Shown: positions 1-9,659 of the stretch, piece by piece
How positions within the stretch are numbered: the first letter of the stretch is position 1
How the letters are laid out: each line of letters opens with the position of its first letter
Assembly: GCF_027942865.1 (NCBI RefSeq)
Contig: NC_134528.1
Location: 12,106,086-12,170,085 of the forward strand
Source: Odontesthes bonariensis
Taxonomy: Eukaryota; Chordata; Actinopteri; Atheriniformes; Atherinopsidae
Direction: 5' to 3'
DNA: 64,000 nucleotides
Translations under genes and position numbers: made by a program
Notes under the pieces: model-generated
Told to the model about the DNA's origin: nothing
The model's database searches: none
The model's input: only the letters and a program-made list of their open reading frames with translations

Positions 1-820
1 GAAGGCGTCTTCGACATCTGGGAGCATTGCTGGATCTTGTTACGGTATGTAGAATTATAAATTAATACAAATAACGCGTGTGAGTGAGCAGCTGGTAGCT
101 TCCAGAGCCGGCGTGTGAAAATGATTGTGTGTTTGTGTTTGAAAGTGCTTCTAACTGTACATTTGTGATATCGTGTAATATAGAAACAATTTGCTTGTCT
201 CGTTGGATTTGCTGATTTGACTGGAGTAGTATCCTAACCTGGCTAACCTAGCTGAAAGCATAAGCTAACGTTTAGCCTTTGTTACTCGTTCCGTTTGGGA
301 TAAACATGCAGCTCATGCGTTTTTGAAGCGGTTTTCTTTGTACCGGGTTCAGATTTGATGACTTAAATAAATGCACTGCATTGTGTGTGCTATCAATGTG
401 TTGGTTTGGGAGGATGAAAGCCTGATCTTTCCATGTTTTTCTTTCCAGCAGACGGGTCGTCCTACAAATTATTGCCCATTGGACCACAACATGTACCCCA
501 ATTTTTTTGTTATCCCTTGTATAATAAATCTCTTCATACCAATATCCGTTCCAGTCGTTCATATGATGTTGATGTGATAATCATGCTCACAAACCTTTTG
601 TCCTTAATTTATTTTATTAGGCTCACATTACAGACTGGTAAGGCAGCTTATTTTCAGAAATAACAGCTTAAAGTGTCTGCTGTAAAGTGTGTGGTGCAAA
701 TATGGACAATAAACAGTATGAATATAAACAGTATGAATATAAACGGGCAACAGTGCAATCATCGAGAACGAGATGACCGGAGCAGGAACAGCGGAGGGCG
801 CATCGGAGGTGTTGCATGGG
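1..820. other. Intergenic sequence, no gene recognised
   Basis: No conserved protein or RNA is recognisable here. Several open frames of 70-96 codons exist on both strands but resemble no family known to me. A short 15-bp tandem duplication (unit beginning AAACAGTATG) sits at about 711-741. The right end adjoins a transposon-like relic, so part of this stretch may belong to the same element. Confidence 0.5.
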
Positions 821-821
821 C

Positions 822-1760
822 TCAGTGATGTTCTGGGGGAACAAGACACGATATGACATTATAGCATTCACTTTCATCCATTGTAAAAAATTAAAAAAAG
901 GTGTTTCAGAACGCGGTAGTGGTGGCTGTGTGTACAATAGGTGCATGGCGCATCAACTCACCGTAAAGTTTGTCTATCATGCGCTCAAACCGAGCTAAAA
1001 AGCACTCCGTTTTCTGCTCGTGGCGCTTCTGCTCCTTCAGGCTCTCCTGTATCAGGTAATCCATTATGGGATTGGACTTCCTACTTCTTTTTGGGGATGG
1101 GGATGACTTTAGAAACAGATCTTCGTTTGGGGCGCTAAACCTGATCAGGCTCTTTGTGCTTGAGTCCCTGTGAATCAGTCACGTATATGAATACTTGTGA
1201 TAATAGGTAGCGAAATGACGCTCATGTCACTCAAAAGGAACTCCTCTATGGTTAACCAACTACATTGCTTGTAAATACTCGTGTTACAATTTAAAAAATG
1301 AAAACTCTTTCACAGCACCTTCACATGCATTGACCGATTACTCCATGTAAAATAGCGACTTTTCCCATGTGCGTTTATAACAGAAAATAACTACACATTG
1401 CCACCATATTAAACTCACACAATACACCAGTTATCACAACTTAAAACGATTAAAACAGTTAAATTATGGCAAAAAAAATAGAAGAACTTACATTTGTGTG
1501 GTGCTCTCGCTTCTGCCATTTTTAAAGACTCGCGATCTCCCGGTAGTCGCGTTGTATTCTGGGAAATATATCATACCCCTTCAAACGGAGTCTGCCTGGC
1601 CGAACCCCTCCGTTTCAAGGGCTACAACGGAGGGGTAGGGCTAAGGGGAAGGGCTTTGGAAGAGTATTGGGACAACACTACCTCTACACGTGAACGCGCA
1701 AAACGGAGGGGAAGGGGTAAGGGGTAGGGCCAAGGGGTGAATTGGGATTGGGCCTAAGTC
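822..1760 (-). mobile_element. Degraded DNA-transposon-like element with a spliced coding remnant
   Basis: Read on the minus strand, an ATG at 1519-1517 begins MAEARAPHK and runs into a good GTAAGT donor (exon 1492-1519). A second exon (962-1167) has an acceptor (CACAG), 68 open codons and a GTGAGT donor. It is rich in charged residues and includes RFERMIDKLY near its end. A possible last exon (822-832) would end three codons later at TGA. Exons 1 and 2 do not join in frame, so a middle exon seems to be missing. No Myb/SANT-like exon, which such proteins often carry, is visible in 1168-1491. Next to it, 1600-1745 is G-rich and repetitive, with an inverted repeat built on CCCCTCCGTT/AACGGAGGGG. 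As I recall, very similar G-rich blocks occur many times in fish genomes, which favours a PIF/Harbinger-like or related element; the superfamily is not proven. Confidence 0.45.
1605..1637. repeat. GC-rich inverted repeat (hairpin)
   Basis: The arms ACCCCTCCGTT and AACGGAGGGGT surround the short spacer TCAAGGGCTAC. The right arm recurs imperfectly near 1699-1710, inside a run of AAGGGG/TAGGGG words. It probably forms part of a transposon subterminal region. Confidence 0.6.
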
Positions 1761-4240
1761 TACATGGCAACATGACAAAATCTGCGCTGTACATACACAT
1801 ATCTAAAATTAGGTTTTTGCAGTGAAAGAGAGCAGCAAGTTTTGTTGTGGTTGCTTATTTATCAGCTGTGATCTTGCCTAACAGCTAATGGGAGTTAAGT
1901 TTCTCTCTTAGCAAAGTGATACATCACTCAAGCTCATGTCACTCAGTGGCAACACTGGGAGCAAGCCTTCTGGTCCAAAGATGCAGACAGCTCCACTTCG
2001 AGTATTTCCTGTTCTCTGGAACCAGATGATGAGCTTTAATTTTAGTTTAGCTGTTCTTACTGTATACAAAACGGATCATTTTGTCCACTGTAAGCTACAT
2101 AGAAGGAAATATTGAACCCTGCTTGCTAAAGTTGGCATGGGATGATTCTCTGGTGTATTTAGTCCAATGAAAGTAGGATAAAAAGAAACTAGTTCTGAAG
2201 CACCGACACCTTCAATCATGAGCCAACCTCACCTTTGGCAAGGTGACCCTTTGAGGATGAAACCCATCATTATGGATTTAGCCCACTATAGGCGTGTGTG
2301 TGAGGACCAGGGCCACCCTGATTCTAAGGTATTCAGCATGGCCTCGGCCTTTAGCCCCCGGAGGCAGGGGCCCTCAAGCAGGTAGCACTGAGACATGGTG
2401 GCCTGGCTGATATTCATGCAGGCAACTGCATGTGCCCTTCAGGCACAGCTGGGCCACTGGGGCGTTATGCTTTTGAGAAATAAGTGGGTTGAATCAAGAT
2501 TAAGGTGGGGGGGCGGGGCTGCTGTATGCAGGCCAGTGGTGTTGCATTGATATCAGTTTTGGAAGACATAATAACTGCAGCATGATACTGAATAAAGAAG
2601 ACAATGATGGTGAAGGTTTATTCAAAGCCCCCTCTTTTTTCTTTCTTTTTTCTTTTAACCAAGGACTGCGATTTTATTTGTGAAGTTCAATTAGAATTTG
2701 AGTATTGGAGTTGAGATTATTTTGCAGCAAGATTCTGAATCTGTTGATAAAACCACATTTGATTCTATGATGTAAATGGTATAAAATAATTTAGGATAGA
2801 ACTAATTGTAATTGAGCTTATGCAGTATAGCCTTGTTGTAAAATAACAGAAGTACAGAATTCTGACTGATTTAACAGATTCTTAAAATAATTAACAATAA
2901 TCTTATAGTCACAATTAACCATTGAGTAAAAACAGCTAAATTGGATGAATTGAAGGACCATGGGTTGACAGTAATCAGACCTAAAAGGCCTCTATTCACC
3001 GGACGTGATGAGGATTTCAATAGAAAATTTGTTACTGTGAGAACCTGCTCCTGTATGACAAAAAATCTCATTGTGTGATCCGCGGCCTTACTCCACAGAT
3101 AATAGAACAAAATGTGTCCTGAGAGAGATAATTTGTTCCCAGATCTTCGGATCGTAATATTTTCATTTGAGCCCAGGAGGGGATCTGTTGAATTGCCAAC
3201 TTCCATTGTGTTCCAACCAGGGGCAAGAAAGTCTTGTCAATTAATTATTCTTTTATTCCAGAGAAAAGAGCGCCTGGGTGAATTCAATTATCAATCAATT
3301 AAAAGGTGTTTCCTTTAAACTTCCGGCGTTTGCTCCGTGCGTATCCATATTGTTTGTGAAACAAACCAAAGTGCGTGTCATATCACGTGAACATTTTAGT
3401 CTCTGTAACAGCATGCTTATTGTTTACGCACAGATGAGCAGTTTATTGGATGCTGCAATAAAAAAAGGAAAAAGGGGGTTCTCACAGACACACACGAGAT
3501 AGTTTTTGCATGATAATACTTTGGGAAAAGACAGGAGACATGCAATATTCTGCAAACAGGTTAGAAGCAGCAGGAGCAGCCTGAGTCAAGGCCAGCCCAG
3601 ACAAAAAGCTGAACTTCTGAACCTCGTGGAAGTAAGTTAAAGGTCCAATTGCTTGTTCACTGACGGTATTGGAATCGACAAGCGGAAAATGTCTCTGTTT
3701 TACACACTTAACACAGTGCTTACAGCCATTTGACTTCAGATTTTCTGACAGGCTTTAAACGCGTGTATCCTGGTTTATTTGCCAATTTATTGAAGTTCAG
3801 CTTAACGTTCAACAAACGTGGATTTTTTTTTGAAGACTTTTATTTTCCAGTGGGCCTGAGTGAAACTCCGAGAGATACAGAAAGCACAGTGGGGTCCTCA
3901 GAAGATTTTAAACGGTCGGTTTAGTTATGAAATACATATTTAAGTATTGGAATAAGAATTAAAAAAGAGGTGAAAATGGTCTGTGGTGCTCTGAATAATG
4001 CCTAAATGATGCCATTCATGTTTGTAAAAACACCACACGAGATTAAAGCTGATAAATCTGCTGAAATGATCCTATATTCTGCATGTCTCAGAAGAAATAC
4101 AAGTTTTAGTTTTTGATTTAAGTTCTTAAACTACAACCACTACCCATTAGACCTATCGCCTGCACATGTATATTGAACAGTCGTATTTCTCTTCGAATGT
4201 TGGACAGAAAAGACGTGGAAAGACACATATAAACCTTCAA
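1761..4240. other. Intergenic sequence downstream of foxi1
   Basis: No gene is recognised. The stretch 2220-2520 is more GC-rich than its surroundings and may be an old repeat, but I cannot assign it. The rest is AT-rich with short chance open frames. Confidence 0.5.
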
Positions 4241-4264
4241 AGATTGAGTTACAAATAAATGATT

Positions 4265-4270
4265 TTTATT
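4265..4270 (-). terminator. foxi1: Polyadenylation signal of foxi1
   Basis: AATAAA on the minus strand (TTTATT on the plus strand) is the first canonical signal downstream of the foxi1 stop codon. It implies a 3' UTR of about 340-360 nt ending near 4245. Assignment rests on position only. Confidence 0.55.
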
Positions 4271-4602
4271 CAAACATCCACGTGGGTTTAAATAAAACAC
4301 AATTCAGTCTAACATACATGTCATGTTTTCCATTTATGAAAATAATTTCTGTACAAAAATGTCTTCATTTTTAAGACAAACTCGCTCCAACCGAGCAGCT
4401 ACAATAAGATATTAGAAAATAAGTAAAAGATGCACCCATCGGGCCTTCGTGTAAGGATTTGTGACTTAACGGTCTAATAATAAACATGTTGCACAGTAAA
4501 GTGGGGCTTTTTTTTTGTCTCAGTTTGAAAGCTATATTTTGGTAAACAATTTAGTTCCAGTAGTAGTAGTGGAGCATTAACATAAGAAACTTTGCGGCCA
4601 GG

Positions 4603-5138
4603 CTACACCTCTGTCCCCTCCCGGGTGTATATGAGGTTATTCACACTAAAGTGGTTGGAGAGGCTTTGCACCGATGTGTAATAGTTCATTCTGCCGTTGT
4701 CAGAGTTCAGAGGAGAGATTACAGTGGGCGAGTAGGAGCCCAGTCCAGACATGCCCTCTCTGGTCTGTGACAGCCCTCCGAGATGTCCGGAGCCGTAGTC
4801 CCGTTCCCCGCCGCCCCGGGAGACGTCGCTGCCCCCATTGCCCGCCAGCAGCGAGTTCACGCTGGACACGAAGCTGTTGAAACAGGGGCTGTGCTCCGCG
4901 GAGGGAGGTGGGGAAGACTTGGGCTCCGTGGAGGCCGGAGATCCGTGCAGGCTGGGCGGGGAGGAGCTCAGCAGGCTGGCGGTGTCTGAGAGCTTGTGCG
5001 GCGCGTCCTCTGACTTGACGGGGAGAGCGCTGCTGTCGGCTCCGTTAGCGTCTGCTCTCCTCTTCCTCTTCCGCCTGAAGTTCCCGTTGTCGAACATCTT
5101 CTCACAGTTGGGGTCCAGCGTCCAGTAGTTCCCCTTAC
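4603..5138 (-). CDS. foxi1: foxi1 exon 2
   Basis: Begins after a pyrimidine-rich TTCCAG acceptor and completes codon 199. It encodes the second wing of the forkhead domain ([15 protein letters not shown]), the basic nuclear signal, a Ser/Pro-rich segment ([14 protein letters not shown]) and the C-terminus REGTEV. Gly-rich and Arg-rich stretches in the middle look more variable than the flanking blocks. Confidence 0.95.
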
Positions 5139-5911
5139 CTGGAAGAGAAACAACACAAATGTGACTACGGATGACACAGATGAAGTTAAATCTGAAATAA
5201 AAAATGCTTTGACAATGAATTGAATGTTGTGAACAGTTTCAATTGCTAAAATTCGTTCTCCCTGAAAAGCAGCATCATGATCAAAACGTATGATTTAGAA
5301 AGGATTAAATGCTCACCGGGGTCATCCTCGTCACGTGCCACTTTTTTGAAGCAGTCGTTCAGTGACAAGTTGTGGCGAATCGAATTCTGCCATCCAGCTT
5401 TGCTCTTCTTGTAAAAAGGAAAGTTGTCAGCTACATACTGATAGATCTGACTGAGAGTCAACTTTTTGTCTTGAGCGTTCTGGATGGCCATTGCTATGAG
5501 TGCAGAGTAGGAATAAGGCGGTCTGACCATCTTGAAGAGCTCCTGCTGGCTGGATATGGACAGCCACCCCAGGTCTGCTCCACCAAAGCCGGTTGGAGGC
5601 GGCAAAAACTGCCTCTGGTTCGACCCGTAACCAGACTGAATGTAGGACGCGCCGTTGTTCCCGGGAAGGTACGGGGAGGAGTTGATTCCTGGTCCGTTTA
5701 GCCACAGGTAAGGGTTCGTTGGCGGGGAAGAGTATTCTCCGAGGCCGTAACTGGAGGGATGAGTCGGCGGTCTCTGGGGGTGATGGTGGAGATTCTGTTG
5801 GTAAACACCGTAGTTGTCGCAGTACACGGCCATATCCAGGAGCTCCTGAGCGCTGTGGTGCTGAATAGGACTGGTCTGCTGGTTAGGTGGTTGGTGTCCA
5901 AAAGCGTTCAT
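4603..5911 (-). CDS. foxi1: Forkhead box protein I1 (complete, two exons)
   Basis: Foxi1 is a nuclear forkhead transcription factor. In fish it is needed for otic placode, epibranchial and ionocyte development. The coding sequence is complement(join(4603..5138, 5317..5911)), 1131 nt, 376 residues plus a TAG stop, close to the zebrafish protein's length. The protein begins [10 protein letters not shown] and has a Tyr/Pro/Asn-rich N-terminus (1-125). The forkhead domain is about 127-221: [16 protein letters not shown] opens it and the recognition helix [16 protein letters not shown] is at 176-191. A basic nuclear signal RRKRKRR is at 220-226, followed by a Ser/Pro-rich activation region and the conserved end [12 protein letters not shown]. 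The intron splits the Gly-199 codon inside the forkhead domain. The start is the first ATG after a TATA-like box and matches the family N-terminus. It lies tandem with and downstream of dock1, the position of FOXI2 in mammals, so orthology naming deserves care. Confidence 0.96.
5139..5316 (-). other. foxi1: foxi1 intron
   Basis: The single 178-nt intron has a GTGAGC donor and a CTCTTCCAG acceptor, phase 1, inside the forkhead domain. A single intron at this point is the usual layout of FOXI1 genes. Confidence 0.93.
5317..5911 (-). CDS. foxi1: foxi1 exon 1
   Basis: Codes residues 1-198 plus one base of codon 199. It holds the whole N-terminal region and most of the forkhead domain, including the DNA-recognition helix, and ends DEDDPG at a GTGAGC donor (5316-5311). 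Read-through into the intron reaches a stop at about 5246. Confidence 0.95.
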
Positions 5912-5993
5912 AATCCACCCAAACCAGATTCCCCAAACCTAAGTCGTCTCTCTGTCTCTCCCTCAGGACTGAACGCATTCTCAGGAGGGGGAG

Positions 5994-6000
5994 TATTTAT
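5994..6000 (-). promoter_or_regulatory. foxi1: TATA-like box of foxi1
   Basis: ATAAATA on the minus strand lies about 85 bp upstream of the start codon. It predicts transcription start near 5965-5970 and a 5' UTR of roughly 55 nt. An inverted CCAAT box is at 6085-6089, about 90 bp further upstream. Confidence 0.6.
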
Positions 6001-6210
6001 GCGCAGCGCCCGGAGCCTCTACAGGTAGCCCATTGAAGAAAAAACTTTTGGGATGGTCACACCCCTCTCTTCTATCCTACTCAGCCAATCTCCGTATCAA
6101 TGAGCACCGATACTACGTCTGACAATACTGGGCTTCGGGTTACTTTTTGAACAATGTCCACATTAAAAGGGACGCTGTTTTATTTATTTTTAATCGACAT
6201 CCATAACTGT

Positions 6211-6222
6211 GCGTAATTACGC
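6211..6222. promoter_or_regulatory. Palindromic homeodomain-type site GCGTAATTACGC
   Basis: A perfect 12-bp palindrome centred on TAATTA, the core bound by many homeodomain proteins, about 300 bp upstream of the foxi1 ATG. Function is inferred from position and motif only. Confidence 0.4.
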
Positions 6223-6493
6223 GCGGAGGTTGGTGAGGGCTACAGCGGTGTGTTGTTCCCCAGTTTAGATTGTGAACATAATCGAGTCGGATTTGTTTTT
6301 CTTAATCACAAGCTATCATGACTGAAACTAAAAGGTCGCAGCCTTTACGAGCTTACTCACAGCTTCCATACAATAATATCAAATATATATGTTTCTTTTA
6401 AAATTTCGTGTATTTGTGCATGAAAGTGCCGGTGTCAAATCCAAACAACACGCGCGTGTGTTTGTGAAAAGCCTCATTCTCTTAAAAGAAATT

Positions 6494-6508
6494 TGTTTGC
6501 AATAAACA
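6494..6508. promoter_or_regulatory. Inverted forkhead-type dyad (TGTTT-N5-AAACA)
   Basis: Two forkhead half-motifs in inverted orientation about 585 bp upstream of the foxi1 start codon. Another ATAAACA lies near 6713. It could serve autoregulation by Foxi or another Fox factor, but such short motifs also occur by chance in AT-rich DNA. Confidence 0.3.
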
Positions 6509-6519
6509 TTCCACAAGTG

Positions 6520-8680
6520 CCGCAAGTTTAGTGTCAACAAGAGGACAGGCTCCCGTGGAAACCAGGTTGAATATGTCCTGTGAAATAAAACCTCTTTGTT
6601 GCGAGGCCACTAATCTTTAGGTTACACATCACACATGGTTACCAATTATAAAAGTCAAAGACAGAAATAGGACCGCAGCTTATTTTCTACTTTAAAGTAT
6701 GAATTAGGTAAATAAACATTCATTCTAAGAGCTACAGCCTGAGCTGAATGAAGACCAGACCAGGGCATAAAAGTATTTTATTGGATTGTGAAGTTCCGGA
6801 GCTGTGCTGCTCCTGGAAGAACAGATTCATTTTAAATATTTGTTTAGAGAGTCGAAAATCCTGGTGGGAGAGTTACAATAGGCCACTAATCCAAGTTTCG
6901 ATTAAGCGGGAGAATACAGCCTGAGAGGCTCCACAGAACAGACACACACTGCTGAATAATATTCAACAGATTTCCTCTTCTGTGGAATTAAAACAAACAC
7001 CCACACCCACCCGGAATATATAACTGGGCTGAACTCTATTATGACACTCTGCATTTCAAGTTATTTCATATAATTCAGTGACAGGTCAAAATGTGGTCTT
7101 GTCTGTAAAGCATGTGGCTAAACTTCATTTTTTTTGGTCTGTTGTAGTCACGGTGAAAACTGGGCTCTGCAGGTTGCTGCCGGAGTCCTGCACTAATCGG
7201 CAGAACATTCCTCCTCTCCATGACCTTGATGTAATTGTTTGGCTCCAAGGTGTCGTCCCGAACACAGGCTGTACACCGGCGGCGGGCAACGGGCTCCGCG
7301 GGGGGAAGAGGTGGCATTTAACCCCCAGATGAATACAGCACATCTTGTTAGGTGTCCAGCACCTCGTACAGCTAATTACTGCCGACTGCTGAGGACAACG
7401 GACTCTGAAACAGCTCAAGCAACAAGACTTTGAGTCATGTTTGAGGTTTTAGAGGGAGTTTTTTTTTTCCCCTGGGTGCAGGAAGTCATATGAGGAAGCT
7501 AAATATATTAGGATGACAGCAGATGGAAAATTTAGTTACTTTTTGATAGTTACTTATATCCTGTTTTTTTTCTGAATGTCACTTAAAATATTCAGTCAGT
7601 AGAAATGGAATTTTTGTATTGAAAAGCAGCTACTGAGCTCAGTGATGTTTAATGTGGCTCCACATGTCAACCTATTCCACTGTCATTGTAAAGTATTAAT
7701 TCAAACATACCAACTCTCTCTCTCTCTCTGTGCATGTGTGTGTGTGGTGGGGTATCTTGTTTCTCTGCCGTGTCTGCCTACATCCTCCCATTTCTTCAAG
7801 CTTTCTGAGGTCATGGGAGTTTTTCTTTGGCATATCAAGTCAATCATGGAGTGATCAGAGAAACATTCGGAGCCACTGCAGGCCCCTTCAGCCTGACAGG
7901 AGGGGGAAAAAAAATCTCTGCTGCATGTGATGGGTGAGTCCTCACACTGTTGTTACTCTTTTCAGTACTATCAGCACATTTTACTACTGGGATTGTAGCT
8001 GAACACCCACTGGTATCCACAAAGGCCCTCAGGGTTAATAAGGGTTGTTCTCTGCAGAGCCTCGGCTTTAACCGTATGTCTGCACGAGTTCAACATCTGC
8101 TTAATGCTTATTGCTCTGAAGTAATTACAAGACTAATAGATGCACTTAAGGCTAATAAAAATCATGAGAGGCAGAGATGAAGTCATTAATTTTGACTATG
8201 TAAACAAAATTATCCCATTGTGTAGCCAGAGGCTTGTCCTTCTCAACGTCTCCCCCCAGTGGAGGAATACAGCACGACGGACAACATGGTTTAAATGCTC
8301 ATTGATGCAGCCTGGGTGCACGAAGCAACATGTGGAAAGAAAAGCTGATTATGCTGAATATTTTAAGAGAACATCTTACTACAGCTACCCTGCCTCTGCA
8401 GCGTAGGAGAACACAGGCGCCTGAATAGTTGGGATTTGAAACTTGATAGGCAGAGCAACAGTCTGCCTGCGAAGAGTCCATCATTTCAACACTCAGTGGT
8501 CTTTATTCTGTAAAATGGCAAAGACAAATTCGCTGCAAGAAACATTAGATTATTTAGATGCACTTTTTTTGATCAAAAGTAAAATTTTGTTAATCTTTAA
8601 TCAGCATTTGACATTTGCAGAGAACAGAAATAACTCACTCTGAGAGAACAATATGCTGTCATATGGGAAAAATGTACACC
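6520..8680. other. Intergenic, upstream of foxi1
   Basis: No gene is recognised. A (CT)8 run followed by TG-rich sequence sits at 7714-7747. The part nearest foxi1 is the natural place for cis-regulatory elements, but none can be proven from one genome. Confidence 0.5.
7714..7747. repeat. (CT)n/(TG)n microsatellite
   Basis: Eight CT dinucleotides run into an interrupted TG tract. A simple sequence repeat with no apparent gene link. Confidence 0.85.
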
Positions 8681-8859
8681 TCCTTTCAACTTTGAGGTTC
8701 TATGTACCAGAATATCATAAAAAAAATACATCTGGTCCTCTCATCCTTGAATTAGGTTAATGCAATTGCAAATAAACAAAAACACACAACATTAAGTATT
8801 ACATCTTGTCATTTATTTAACAAAAAATGAGCCAAAATGCAGAAAATTTTACTTATGAC

Positions 8860-9600
8860 TGATCAGTCTCTCATATCACTGTGGATATTTGTGTTTCTCA
8901 GTCATTCTGTTGTAGATTTGCTGCTGCATTTTAGATAATTATCCTGTTGCACGACCCGGTTTGACATTTGACCAACAAGTTGGTAACATACATGGTTAAC
9001 AAGCCCAAAACATCACACCCTCCAATACTGACAATTTGTATGAGGTGTTTGCATTTTGGTTTGGTTTGATCCAAACGTGGCAACTTGCATTCGGGCCAAA
9101 CATTTCCACTTTGGTCTCGTCTGTCCAATGGACTTTGTTCCAGAAGTCTTGTGGTTTCTTCAGATCCATCTTCACAAACCTAAGCTGTGCTGCCATGTTC
9201 ATTTTAAAGAAGAAAAGGCGTTCTCCTGGCAACACTTCCAAACAAGTCATACTTGTTCAGTATTTTTATAACTGTACTGTCATGAACTTTAACATTTAAC
9301 ATGTTAACAGAGGCTTGTAGAGTCTGAGATGTAGCTCTTGGGTTATTTAGCAGTTTCTGAGCATTGCACAGTCTGACCCTGGGTTAAACTTGCTGGGTCA
9401 TCCACTTCTGCGAAGATGGGCTATGGGACCGAATGATGATAAGAAAGATGGACTGCCAAAATATTTGGAAATGGCCTTATAACCTTTCTAAAAACAATGG
9501 GCAGCAGCAATCGCTTCCCTCAGATTATTACTTATGTCTTTCTTCCTTGTTAACATACACCTCAATGCTCCAGACCAGCAAACTGTGAAAACTTCTGCTT
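8860..9600 (-). pseudogene. Tc1/mariner-like transposase pseudogene
   Basis: On the minus strand an ATG at 9556-9554 opens a Tc1-type N-terminus (DISNNLREAIAAAH), then meets an in-frame TAG at 9490-9488. The helix-turn-helix segment continues as KGYKAISKYFG. Further on, the catalytic-domain motif WTDETKVEMFG (about 9095-9130) and a trailing GVMFWAC (about 9000) are typical of Tc1 transposases around the second catalytic Asp. Frame changes, an internal stop and missing segments show it is inactive. No clear terminal inverted repeats remain. Confidence 0.8.
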
Positions 9601-9659
9601 TCATACAGGTGATCACACTTGCTGATGCAAAGTAATTATCACTCTTCATCATTAGAAAT

